Shown here piece by piece: positions 7,749 to 16,887 of a stretch of DNA of 64,000 nucleotides. Under the pieces are notes generated by a model. That model ran no database searches and was not told the DNA's origin. It was given only the letters and a program-made list of their open reading frames with translations. Position numbers and translations under genes: made by a program. The number at the start of each line of letters is the position of its first letter. Positions within the stretch are counted from its first letter, which is position 1. The stretch lies in assembly GCF_000304355.2 (NCBI RefSeq), contig NC_018227.2, forward strand, positions 1,798,001-1,862,000. Reading direction: 5' to 3'. This DNA comes from Methanoculleus bourgensis MS2 (GTDB lineage: Archaea > Halobacteriota > Methanomicrobia > Methanomicrobiales > Methanoculleaceae).

Positions 7749-8516
7749 TCACACGATCAACCGCCTTCTCATCAGCCTGATAGCAAGAAGAAAGAAAAGC
7801 ACGGTTGCTACCGCTATCCAGGCGAGGCTGAGGAGGTTCATCGGCGAGAAGGCCGGGAGCGTGATCGCCCGGTTGATGCTGACGACGTGCGTGAGCGGAA
7901 GCGCGGCGAGTGCGAAGTACTGGATTGGTTCCGGGAGCAGGTCGAGGGGGAAGAACGTCCCCGAGAAGAGGAACATCGGGGTGATGAAGAGGAATGAGGG
8001 GTAGTTCAGCGCATCGATGCCCGGCGTGATCGCCGTGAAACACATCCCGATGGCTGCAAAGAGCAGGCCCGCGAGGAATGCGAACGGGATGAGGAGCAGG
8101 GACGACGGCATCGCCACGACGCCAAAGATAAGGAGCACGGGAAGCATCAGCGTCGCGTATATCATGCCGCGGGTGGCGCCCCAGAGCATCTCCCCGGCGA
8201 TCACCTCATCGATGCTGACCGGTGTCGCGATGATCGCGTCAAACGTCTTCTGGTAGTACATCCTGACAAACGACGAGTAGGTGCACTCGAAGAAGGATGA
8301 GTACATCACCGATATCGAGACGAGCGCCGGGGCGATGAAGACCGGGTAGGGTATTCCGTCGACCGTCTCGATATATGTCCCGAGGCCGAACCCCAATGCC
8401 AGGAGGTAGAGGACCGGTTCGATGAAGGGCGGGATGAAGTTCACCCGGTAGGTCCTGAGGAATGCGTCCAGGTTCCTCTGCCAGACACTCTGAACCCTGC
8501 CGGTGATCTCGATCAT
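7749..8516 (-). CDS. ABC-2 type exporter permease
   Basis: The 255-residue membrane protein has six hydrophobic segments and the ABC-2/NodJ-type conserved C-terminal part (FLFSGTFFPLDLLPEPIQYF). It follows its ATPase by 7 nt on the same strand with GGGAGTGA as ribosome site, so the two form one transporter. The substrate could be a drug, lipid or polysaccharide; nothing in the sequence decides it. Confidence 0.83.
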   Translation of the reverse strand: MIEITGRVQSVWQRNLDAFLRTYRVNFIPPFIEPVLYLLALGFGLGTYIETVDGIPYPVFIAPALVSISVMYSSFFECTYSSFVRMYYQKTFDAIIATPVSIDEVIAGEMLWGATRGMIYATLMLPVLLIFGVVAMPSSLLLIPFAFLAGLLFAAIGMCFTAITPGIDALNYPSFLFITPMFLFSGTFFPLDLLPEPIQYFALAALPLTHVVSINRAITLPAFSPMNLLSLAWIAVATVLFFLLAIRLMRRRLIV

Positions 8517-8523
8517 CGCTCGT

Positions 8524-9435
<912 letters not shown>

Positions 9436-9887
9436 CTCAACCTCCCTATGGTCCAGGGGAGTCGTGCGAATACAACATTCTTTCGCCTGACCGCCACAGC
9501 TCTCGCGACCTGGGGAATGGATCTCTCCGGGCGCCGCCCGGGCCCCGGAGATCCGGCCGGACGGGAAGAGATCCTCTGCGCATGGGCATTCACGTTTGCG
9601 GGCACGAAGGGGGTATGGGTGCTGGTAGAGTTATCTCCCTTCCGGTGTCTTATTGCACCTTAATAAGAGTGTTTTGGTGCGTGAGGCAACTCACGGTGTG
9701 TGAAATGTCAGATGCGATAGTGCTCTATATCCCGGCCCGTCCGCTCCATCCCGACCCCCTTCCGGTTCATTGGGCGATCGGGTGTATACCTGTCAACTTC
9801 CCACCACCATAACGCCGGGAGCCCTGACGGTTGTCTCTCCCCGCACCACGCAATCAAGGTTTGTCGCGGAGGAGGTGTGATGATCAC

Positions 9888-10200
9888 CTGGAGTGGGAAT
9901 GGCCGGGATGGGCAACGTTTCTCTCCCGGTGGGCCCCTACAGTGGGCTTACCCGAATCTCCAGTGGAAATGGGGGGGTTATGGAATTCTCCAGGTTTCAT
10001 CCGGAATCTCTGTATTCTCTATACTGCCTGCCGGCTTTCATGGTTGCCCCGGAGGCCGCTCGGGCTGTTCAGAAACGCTCTTTAATTCCGGGGTTTTTTA
10101 CGAATTCGGGGGCTATTTTGGGATATCGTACCCGGCTGACCGGGGTTGCAGGGGCGTGAGGGATTGAGTGTGGCCGGAATGCCCCGGGGTTTCCAGTATT
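9888..10200. other. Candidate replication-origin boxes (ORB-like)
   Basis: CTCCAGTGGAAATGGGGGGG at 9958-9977 closely resembles the archaeal ORB/mini-ORB core (CCAGTGGAAACnnAGGGG). A degenerate copy in the same orientation, GAGTGGGAATGGCCGGG, starts at 9891, and an inverted one, CCCCGGGGTTTCCAGTATT, is at 10182-10200. orc1/cdc6 is only about 2.6 kb away. This is inference from motif resemblance; the boxes are few and two are weak. Confidence 0.35.
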
Positions 10201-10483
10201 GACTGATCCGGCGGCAGAGCCTGGTTTTTTGTATTGGATACTGCCCTGGTCTGGATGATGGAGGCTCCCTGCTCTGTTCCATCGCGCCCCTGACCCGGCT
10301 TTGGCGGGGAGGGAGCGAGCCCTCTCCCCTGCCCCTCCCTTGGCGGCGAAGAGCTACCACGGTCCACTTGCCCCGGGGCGAGCCCGGCGGAAAAGACAGG
10401 CCTGGTCTACCCTGCAACCACCACAGCCGGGAGGTCGTTTTCATCCCTGTCGCATGGGGCTACGTCTCATGCGGGTTTCGTAC

Positions 10484-10489
10484 AAAAAA
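10484..10489 (-). terminator. Oligo-T terminator of the mop gene
   Basis: Six T on the minus strand, about 17 nt beyond the stop codon. Confidence 0.4.
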
Positions 10490-10505
10490 GAGTGAATCTG
10501 GCTGC

Positions 10506-10715
10506 TCAGTCGACGGCGACCATGACCTCTGTCGACTTGACCACGGCGTAGACTTTCTTGCCGACGGTAAGTCCGAGGTTCTCTACGGCCTTTTTGGTGA
10601 TGACCGAAGTGATCTCACCGCCGCCGTCCAGCGCGATGACAACCTCAGCGGTGACCATTCCAGTATCGATGTGTTTTACTTTTCCAGGGAGCTGGTTTCT
10701 TGCACTTAACTTCAT
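10506..10715 (-). CDS. mop: Mop-type molybdate/tungstate-binding protein (single TOBE domain)
   Basis: The protein has 69 residues from the ATG that begins MKLSARNQLPGKV, the classic start of Mop/TOBE domains; a GTG three codons earlier is also possible. The pattern ending VGKKVYAVVKSTEVMVAVD is typical of the oxyanion-binding beta barrel that assembles as a hexamer in clostridial MopII. By family it stores or senses molybdate or tungstate. It may compensate for the TOBE-less ModC at 2053-2766. Confidence 0.85.
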   Translation of the reverse strand: MKLSARNQLPGKVKHIDTGMVTAEVVIALDGGGEITSVITKKAVENLGLTVGKKVYAVVKSTEVMVAVD

Positions 10716-10864
10716 GGTGCTCACGACAGTGCTTCACCGTTTTGTTGCATATAGGTTTCGATGTTTGAGATCCCCCCCTTGCCGCAAAAGCAAGCTCTCC
10801 TGTGCAGGCAGGTGGCAGAGATGCAAGCCCGGTGTGTCGGCACCCCGTCTGTAGCGTTGAGCAC

Positions 10865-11050
10865 ATCCCAAAAGTACCCTGCGACCGGATATCCACATGG
10901 TTCAGAGCATTCCGAAGCACGTTCGCAAAGAATTGAGCACTATCCGGCGTCAAAAACGCTGACACGGCTTTCCCCCGGCTATCGCCTCGTGGGGGAGGGA
11001 CCGGGAGGGGGCGTCCCCCTCCAGGTAGAGGCGTTTTGGGACGACCTCGT
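10865..11050 (-). repeat. Dispersed repeat family, copy A
   Basis: Read on the minus strand it begins with CGTCCCAAAACGCCTCTACC, then a G-rich/C-rich hairpin (GGAGGGGG-A-CGCCCCCTCC), and ends with a GAACGTGC-----GTGCTCTGAACCATG-like block (here GGAATGCTCTGAACCATGTG) and GGTACTTTTGGG. Three other copies with the same order of blocks are at 38440-38715, 48640-48905 and 58800-59095. Confidence 0.55.
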
Positions 11051-11061
11051 TGTAAAATCGA

Positions 11062-11135
11062 TGGGCCTGACCGGATTCGAACCGGTGATCTTCGCCGTGT
11101 AAGGGCGACGTCATAACCAGCTAGACCACAAGCCC
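11062..11135 (-). tRNA. tRNA-Val (anticodon UAC)
   Basis: The reverse complement folds as a 74-nt cloverleaf: acceptor GGGCTTG pairs with CAGGCCC (one G-U), the anticodon stem TCGCC/GGCGA encloses the loop CTTACAC with anticodon TAC, and the T arm is CCGGTTCGAATCCGG with the GTTCGAATC loop. The discriminator is A. The 3' CCA is not encoded and no intron is seen. Confidence 0.93.
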
Positions 11136-11385
11136 GTGGATGCCTTATAGTGTTTCGCACCGTGAGGGATAAACATTGCCGCCCACAACTCCGGGTAGTG
11201 CCCAGGAACGTACCCCGGGATCCAGTTGAGAGGATCCGGCCTGATTTCGCTGAGCAGTGTTCTGCGTTGACGACGAACCCCCCACGAAGGGGTGCATCAG
11301 GCTGGACCCGGTTGTTCCCCCCGTCCTGTCCCTGTGCGGTCTTGCCGGGCGGTTCCATGTCCCTCTCGCAGCAGGGGATGCGGTT
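11136..11385. other. Intergenic stretch upstream of tRNA-Val
   Basis: I see no gene. Frames on both strands are low-complexity translations of GC-rich DNA with no neighbours in operon-like spacing. Confidence 0.4.
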
Positions 11386-11640
11386 TGGGACCGGGTCACA
11401 GTACTTCGCTAAAATGTTTGAGCCCGTCCTCAGGAGGGCAAACCATCGATTTCCCTTCGCGTTCTTCGCGGCTTCGCGTGAGATTTCAGCACGGGGGGAT
11501 AGAGCCTCACGCGAAGCCGCGAAGCCGCGAAATCCAGTTTCCGGGCGCTGAGAACTCACGTTGAGGCGTCACGTGAGGCCGCATCATTGTCGGCTGTCAG
11601 AATTAGCGAAGTACTGGGTCAGGGAGTACGCGGTCACGGA
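11386..11640. repeat. Palindromic element with 15-bp inverted ends
   Basis: The left part contains CACAGTACTTCGCTAAAATG and the right part, reverse complemented, CCCAGTACTTCGCTAATTC, so both ends carry CAGTACTTCGCTAA. Between them are inverted copies of the CTTCGCGTTCTTCGCGGCTT motif (11456-11485 and 11514-11545). The length is about 250 bp with no coding potential, which fits a MITE-like element. Confidence 0.5.
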
Positions 11641-11807
11641 GCGATACCCTGATGAGTGCCTGACCCCTCTCCGGTCTGTTCGCCGAAGGCGTTCTCCCTC
11701 CCGGCAGTCCGGGACGGGCTTGGGCACAGGAGGTCCAGACAGCAGCAACCCGGATGAAGGAGCGAAAAGACCTGCCGGGATTGGCCGGCAAAACGGGTCA
11801 ATGTAAG

Positions 11808-11814
11808 AAAAAAA
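11808..11814 (-). terminator. Oligo-T terminator of mch
   Basis: Seven T on the minus strand about 5 nt beyond the mch stop codon. Confidence 0.5.
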
Positions 11815-11818
11815 TAGT

Positions 11819-12766
11819 TTAAATGAATCCGAAGGACTTCAGCGTCACTTCGGGGTTGACGGCTCCCACGTGGTAGACAGCACCCTCGGAGAGCTCGTTG
11901 ATGACCACCTCGGCCGGAGAGAAGAGCGAGGTGTCGATCTGGTAGAAGTCGAAGTTGGCTTCCTTGAAGATATCGTAGAACGGTTTTCCGTATCCCCGGG
12001 ACGTGTTGCTCGGGATCCTGTCAAGGTAGTCCTTGATCTCCGGGGCGTTCATCGTCAGCATGATGCTGCCGTGGTAGATCGTGGCGTCGTTGGTGCTACC
12101 CATCGCCTTCGTGCCGTCCTTCTTGACGGGAGCGATCGGGGCGTGGCCGATACCGGCAGTGATCTTCTTTGTGTCAAACCCGAGTTCGTTCAGTTTGTAG
12201 ACCGCGGTCTCGACACAGCGGCCGGCGACCTGAACCGAACCGACGATCGATGCCGTGGGGGCGACGACCGCGCAGGTGTTCGCGACATCTACGTTGCAGG
12301 CGTCAGCGATCTTCTCCATAACGCCGGCGTTCGGAAGGTGGTCGCTCTCAAGCGCAATGACCGCATAATCAAACTCGTCTTCGTATTCGATGACCTCGTA
12401 GGTGTGCTTGGGCTTCAGGGAGAGCGCCCGTGCGGGGCCGCTACCCATGGCGAAATACTTGTTGACGTTGACCGTCCAGCCCGCTTTCTGGGCGCCGAGG
12501 CACGCGATGGCCGGGAAATCAGTGCTGACCTCGATGAACGGGATCGGAACGTCCTTGATCCGGCCCATGGTGATGTCGACCTCACCGAGCCCGCCCATGC
12601 AGATCTCGGTAAACTGTCTTCCTGCCCGGTACCCGCCAGTCGTGCTGACGCCGCAGTCAACGATGCGTGCGCCGTTGTCGAGCTCGTGCGGGACGGCATT
12701 AAACTCCTCGGCATATTCGAAGAGTTCCTCAAAAATATCCAGTGCCAGTTCGTTCACGCTGAGCAT
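11819..12766 (-). CDS. mch: Methenyltetrahydromethanopterin cyclohydrolase
   Basis: The 315-residue protein reads as a full-length Mch: MLSVNELALDIFEELFEYAE at the start, the conserved STTGGYRAGRQFTEICMGGLG region, and the conserved TAGIGHAPIAPV and TNDATIYHGS segments. It catalyses the reversible hydrolysis of methenyl-H4MPT to formyl-H4MPT in the cytoplasm, the third C1 step of CO2 reduction to methane. The frame is open 33 codons further upstream, but those overlap the end of orc1/cdc6; ATG 12766 gives the family's normal N-terminus. It begins about 50 nt after orc1/cdc6 on the same strand. Confidence 0.95.
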   Translation of the reverse strand: MLSVNELALDIFEELFEYAEEFNAVPHELDNGARIVDCGVSTTGGYRAGRQFTEICMGGLGEVDITMGRIKDVPIPFIEVSTDFPAIACLGAQKAGWTVNVNKYFAMGSGPARALSLKPKHTYEVIEYEDEFDYAVIALESDHLPNAGVMEKIADACNVDVANTCAVVAPTASIVGSVQVAGRCVETAVYKLNELGFDTKKITAGIGHAPIAPVKKDGTKAMGSTNDATIYHGSIMLTMNAPEIKDYLDRIPSNTSRGYGKPFYDIFKEANFDFYQIDTSLFSPAEVVINELSEGAVYHVGAVNPEVTLKSFGFI

Positions 12767-12815
12767 GTGGAAAACCTCATCAGAGTACAAGCGGCGGCGG
12801 AACAGATAAGGATTT

Positions 12816-13958
12816 TCAAATCGTTTGTTCCTGCTGAAGGTGCTCCAGCACCCGCTCAGGATCATAACGAAGGCTGATCAGCCGGGTTCTCCCCCTTCCC
12901 TGGCGGTAATGGAGGTTGAGGATCCGCATCGCGTCAAACTTCTTGATTATCTCGTAGTACTTGGTATAACTGACGCTCACCTGTTTTTTTGCGAACCGGT
13001 ATACCTCGCCTGCGTTCATCTCCCGGTCTGCGTGGGCCGACATCTCCGCGATCTGCCACAGTAACTGTTTCTCCTCGGTTTTGAGTGTCCGGAGCGAGAA
13101 CGCAAGGTGCAGGTACCGGGATATCTCGTATGCCTTGCAGATATCCTCCCGTTCGACGGAACGGCGGGCCTCTTTCTCGGCGTTCAGGGTCGCCCGCTTA
13201 ATGAGGTCGATGCCGACGCGGAGATCACCGTTCTTCATCGTCTGTTCCACCACGACATCCAGCATCCCGGGCCGGAGGACATTCGGGTAGAGTCCCTGGA
13301 ATATCCGCTCCTCGAGGATGCCACGGACCTCATCCTCTGAGTAGGGAGGGAAGTAGATCTCGGTGGGCCGGAAGACCGATGCCACCCGCGCGTCCACCTC
13401 GTTCTGCAGGCTGACTGACATATCGCTGACGATGGCGACCACGCCCGTCCGGAAACCTGGATAAGCTTCATGAGAACGAAGCAGGGGGTAGAGAACACGG
13501 TTGATCTCGTTCTCATAGAGGAGGTAGTTTGCGTCGTCCAGCGCCACCAGGAGCACCTGCTCCTCCCGCAGCACGGTCCGGGCTATGGCGTCGATGACCT
13601 GTTTGAACGATGTGCCTGACGCCGGCGGCAGGTGCCCGGTGACGCGCCGGTAGATCTGTGAGAAGATGGCGAACCTGGTGTTATCGATCTGGCAGTTGAC
13701 GTAGACGGGGACCAGTTTCTTTGTGACTTCCTCAACCTCGGCGAAGACCTTTTTGACGCTCGTCGTCTTTCCGGTCCCGGGAAGGCCGCGGCAGATGGTG
13801 TTGAGGGGTCTTCCTCCCCGCAGGCCTGGCCGGACCTGGAAGGCGAGCTCACGGATCTGGGCATCACGGTGGTTGAACTGCTCGGGGATGTAGTCGATCT
13901 CGAAGACTTCGGGGTCCCGAAAAAGCGTTTCATCCCACATGAGCAGGTTCTTCTTCAT
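12816..13958 (-). CDS. cdc6: Orc1/Cdc6 replication initiator ATPase
   Basis: The 380-residue AAA+ protein has Walker A GLPGTGKTTS (58-67), Walker B LLVALDDAN (near 140; the usual second acidic residue pattern LDEID is altered to LDDAN), and a C-terminal winged-helix domain (about 300-380, ending in LNLHYRQGRGRTRLISL). By family it binds origin boxes and loads MCM helicase. Its own promoter sits about 28 nt upstream of the ATG, implying a short or absent leader. Origin-like boxes are at 9.9-10.2 kb. Archaeal genomes often carry more than one paralog, so this may not be the only initiator. Confidence 0.92.
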   Translation of the reverse strand: MKKNLLMWDETLFRDPEVFEIDYIPEQFNHRDAQIRELAFQVRPGLRGGRPLNTICRGLPGTGKTTSVKKVFAEVEEVTKKLVPVYVNCQIDNTRFAIFSQIYRRVTGHLPPASGTSFKQVIDAIARTVLREEQVLLVALDDANYLLYENEINRVLYPLLRSHEAYPGFRTGVVAIVSDMSVSLQNEVDARVASVFRPTEIYFPPYSEDEVRGILEERIFQGLYPNVLRPGMLDVVVEQTMKNGDLRVGIDLIKRATLNAEKEARRSVEREDICKAYEISRYLHLAFSLRTLKTEEKQLLWQIAEMSAHADREMNAGEVYRFAKKQVSVSYTKYYEIIKKFDAMRILNLHYRQGRGRTRLISLRYDPERVLEHLQQEQTI

Positions 13959-13979
13959 TATACAATCCTCGGGTTTTAG

Positions 13980-13992
13980 TGGTATATATAAC
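13980..13992 (-). promoter_or_regulatory. TATA box of orc1/cdc6
   Basis: GTTATATATACCA on the minus strand is centred 28 nt from the ATG. Confidence 0.55.
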
Positions 13993-14033
13993 CTCCCGAT
14001 TGCTATTCCCTAATCGCGTCGGTTTAACAGACC

Positions 14034-14639
14034 TTACGGTTGTTCCATGCACTTCTTGCAGAGCGTTTTGTTCATAAAGAGCCTTGAGAGCTTTGCCTGG
14101 GATTTCGTAACCTCTGCTCCGCAGATCTCGCAGACATCCTCTGCCTGGGCTGCGGGCGACTTCACTCCGGCAGGTTCGGGACGTGGCGGTGCCTGCTCCG
14201 GGGTGGGTTCTGGCTGTTTGGGGATCTCAACCTCCGGTTTTGGGATCCGGGGCGGTTCTGGGTGCTCCGGTGCCGGCGGGATCGCCGTCTCGATGACGTC
14301 GGGCGGAGGACAGGCTTTCTCCTCTTCCTGTTGTGCCGGTTCTGCCCCGGCGAGCACCGGTTTCGTCGACCCGGCAGCCTTTGTCTCAGGTTCAGGCGTC
14401 ACGGTTTGAGCCTGCGGCTCTGCGGGCCGTAGTGCCAGGACGCGCCGCCGGTATGCATCCACCCGCTCGGCGGTCGCCGGATCGCCGCGCCCGAGCCGGG
14501 CAAGCATCCCGTCGAGGAACGTGATGAGGTCGTCCACATCCTCACGGGTCTCCACATCACCCTCAACCTCGAGGCGCAGGTTTTCGTAATTCTCGAGGTT
14601 GATGGTGATCCCGATGGTGACTTCCTTCTTTCTGAACAT
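14034..14639 (-). CDS. Proline-rich linker protein with C-terminal four-cysteine zinc finger
   Basis: The 201-residue protein has three parts. Residues 1-75 form a compact alpha/beta segment (VTIGITINLENYENLRLEVE) of the kind seen at the start of several uncharacterised methanogen proteins. Residues 76-165 are a low-complexity Pro/Glu linker. Residues 168-198 hold two CxxC pairs (CEIC and CKKC) 25-30 residues apart, a likely zinc finger. Function unknown. It is divergent from the beta-helix genes and upstream of orc1/cdc6 on the same strand, with its own TATA box. Confidence 0.65.
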   Translation of the reverse strand: MFRKKEVTIGITINLENYENLRLEVEGDVETREDVDDLITFLDGMLARLGRGDPATAERVDAYRRRVLALRPAEPQAQTVTPEPETKAAGSTKPVLAGAEPAQQEEEKACPPPDVIETAIPPAPEHPEPPRIPKPEVEIPKQPEPTPEQAPPRPEPAGVKSPAAQAEDVCEICGAEVTKSQAKLSRLFMNKTLCKKCMEQP

Positions 14640-15142
14640 ATATGGTAATAAATATTGTATTTCATATATACAATTCCACCGGCGGCTCGCATCGCCCCGC
14701 TATTCAGTCTGTCTGGCTCCATGTCCCTTCTTCGGGATTTCAGAAACGATCCAGGCCCTGAATCGTTGGTATAGGGGAAAACCGCGGATTCTCCCTGAGA
14801 TCTGTGACGCTTTCTGGTCAAACCTGCCGGGATGTGGGTGGCCGGATCGCCTGGGTTTGCAGGCAACCGATGCCGTTTAGTGCCGTGAGGTTTGAAACCA
14901 GGATCTCGGGGGGTAATATGGCAATCCCACACCCCATAGTTTTTATTGGTAATTAAATATATTAGACTAGTTTCGATCGCGCTGGAGATTCTGGCCGCAG
15001 CGGGAAGATCCTGGTTGATCCGGCCTTTCCGGAGACCATGCCTGGACGGTATGGTCAAGCCTGTGGCCTGACGGCGAAGCGCAGGGGATCGGAATATGAG
15101 CGTGCGAAAAACAGCCTTCACCAGGTACTTCGAGGAGTGGTA
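14640..15142. other. Divergent promoter region
   Basis: About 500 bp with no supported gene. It is AT-rich at both ends (14640-14680 and 14935-14970), giving divergent promoters for the zinc-finger gene and the first beta-helix gene. Confidence 0.4.
14664..14673 (-). promoter_or_regulatory. TATA box of the zinc-finger protein gene
   Basis: GTATATATGA-like sequence on the minus strand centred about 29 nt upstream of the ATG at 14639. Confidence 0.45.
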
Positions 15143-16705
15143 ATGACAGTACGCCCGTCTTCGGGGATGGCGAGCTCACGCAGGCTACCCGGTATCAGGA
15201 GGTGCTGGCCCTGCCCTCTCCTGGTCGTTGCAGTCCTCAGCCTCCTCCTCGTCCAGGGCGTCGCTGCAGCGTCGCTCGTTGTCGCGGCAGGCGACAGTAG
15301 CCCGGCATTTGCGGCACAGGCAGACTACACCTGCGACGGTATCGACGACCAGGTGGAGATCCAGGCAGCGCTCGCTGCACTGCCGGACGGCGGCACGGTC
15401 ATCCTCGCGGATGGCACGTTCAACTGTTCAGGAAACGTCAACCCGGCGGCGGGCACGATGCTCCTCGGCCAGGGCCCGGATGCAACATTCCTTGAGTTCA
15501 GCCGGAACGGGCGACTCAACGTCTCGGAGGAGCGTGTAACCCTTGACGGATTCCACATCCGGGGAACCGGTTACACGAATATGAGCACGAACACGACTCT
15601 CGACCTCGGCCAGTGGCTCGGCGTGCTCACCATCTACGCCAGCCACGCCCGGGTCCATAACGTCACCGGTACCGCGGATGCGAGCATCCAGGCAGTCTTC
15701 CTCCTGCTCCACAACCCGAACGTCTATGCCCCCGTCCTCGAAGACGTTGAGTTTGTCAACTGCCGGGCCGTGGACACCGGGACCTACGGGTTCCTCCACA
15801 ACGCCTGGGGGTCAGAGAATACCACCATCAGAAACGTCCGCTACGAGAACTGCGCCGCGATCAACTGTGGCAGGTTCGGGGCCTTCAACCCCTGGGTGAC
15901 CGGGTTTGACTTTGCGGAACAGAACGACATCGAGCGGCTTCGGGTGAGCAACTCTTCCGCCGAGGGGAGCCTCGAGTCCGGGTTCCACTTCGAGTGGGAC
16001 CCCGAGAAGCGGGACTGCGTCTTCACCAACTGCTCAAGCCTGAACAACGGACAGAAACCCTGCCCTGAGACCTACCTGGTGGGCGATCCGGACTTCTTCG
16101 GATCCGGCTTCTACCTCCCGGGAGGGCAGGTGTCCCTGGTAAACTGCCGGGCCGAGGGGAACAGTGTGTTTGGGTTCTTTATCAGCAATCCTGACGGGAT
16201 GCTCCTGTATAACTGTGCCGAGAGCGAAACGGGACGCGCTCAGGTCGCCGGCTCCTCTGCAAAACCTGTATCATACTGTATCCTCCAGTCCATGCCTGTC
16301 ACGAAGAACCCCTCCCTCGTGATGGACCATTGCAGGAGTCTCGACTCAAACGGCTGGGCCCTCTTTGTCTGCGGTGCGGAGAACATCGTCATCAGGAACT
16401 TCACCATGATCAATCCTGCCGGCATTGAAGGCAAAGGGGCGGTACTGGGGTGTTCCGGAGAGGAACTCCCGGTAAACTCAACGGTCAGGGCTGGCGTCTT
16501 CAACTCGACTATCGACCTTACCGCATCGGGAGACCGGCCAGGGACACTTCTGTATGCCCTGAACAATAGGAATGTCACATATTCAGGTCGGATCTACTCC
16601 AGTGCCGCTCTCCCGGTCCAGATTGAGGGGGTGGAAGCGGGAGATCCGGTCCTGGCCGACCTTGAGGTGCTGCCTGCCAAATCGCCCCTCCTCCCGGGCC
16701 CCTGA
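15143..16705 (+). CDS. Secreted right-handed beta-helix protein, paralog 1
   Basis: The start ATG 15143 follows GAGGAG and gives a 520-residue protein with a signal peptide (hydrophobic LLVVAVLSLLLVQGVAAAS, about 28-46). The core starts with LVVAAGDSS and CDGIDDQVEIQAALAALP, the usual entry of pectate-lyase-like beta helices, and has the family block VDTGTYGFLHNAW, ENCAAINCGRFGAFNPW, ESGFHFEWDPEKRDC. N-glycosylation sequons are frequent. No C-terminal anchor domain is present. By fold such proteins bind or cleave polysaccharides; catalytic residues cannot be assigned. First of three consecutive same-strand paralogs. Confidence 0.8.
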   Translation: MTVRPSSGMASSRRLPGIRRCWPCPLLVVAVLSLLLVQGVAAASLVVAAGDSSPAFAAQADYTCDGIDDQVEIQAALAALPDGGTVILADGTFNCSGNVNPAAGTMLLGQGPDATFLEFSRNGRLNVSEERVTLDGFHIRGTGYTNMSTNTTLDLGQWLGVLTIYASHARVHNVTGTADASIQAVFLLLHNPNVYAPVLEDVEFVNCRAVDTGTYGFLHNAWGSENTTIRNVRYENCAAINCGRFGAFNPWVTGFDFAEQNDIERLRVSNSSAEGSLESGFHFEWDPEKRDCVFTNCSSLNNGQKPCPETYLVGDPDFFGSGFYLPGGQVSLVNCRAEGNSVFGFFISNPDGMLLYNCAESETGRAQVAGSSAKPVSYCILQSMPVTKNPSLVMDHCRSLDSNGWALFVCGAENIVIRNFTMINPAGIEGKGAVLGCSGEELPVNSTVRAGVFNSTIDLTASGDRPGTLLYALNNRNVTYSGRIYSSAALPVQIEGVEAGDPVLADLEVLPAKSPLLPGP

Positions 16706-16887
16706 GCGCCACTCCCGGGTGGGAGAGGCCTGCTAACTCTTAAATGGTACCTCTGCCTCATAGGGGTATGAACCCGGCAGGGGGCAATCGCGGGCACCCG
16801 GAATCCCGCATCCGGGGTGGCGAACCCCCGGGCCGGCACACACGATATCGTATCCACCTGAAAGAATAACAGAATGGTCGGTAGCCC

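Larger units (their letters stand above)
9440..10505. other. Gene-free kilobase with origin-like boxes and a small hairpin repeat
   Basis: No frame here has credible composition or start. Contents seen: a hairpin-type repeat at about 9652-9733 that also occurs at 48555-48645, and three sequences resembling archaeal origin recognition boxes (separate entry). Several GC-rich and T-rich tracts alternate between 9970 and 10130. Confidence 0.45.

Noticed and set aside
9582-10167. Small plus-strand frames in the gene-free kilobase
   Set aside because: Composition is Gly/Cys/Arg/Pro-rich, overlaps repeats and origin-like boxes, and no ribosome site is visible.
12767-12865. Longer N-terminus for Mch
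   Set aside because: It would overlap the end of orc1/cdc6 and adds residues not typical of Mch, which starts at MLSVNEL.
15038-15142. Upstream extension of beta-helix paralog 1
   Set aside because: The ATG at 15143 has a GGAG site and starts a proper signal peptide; the extension is basic and shadow-like.
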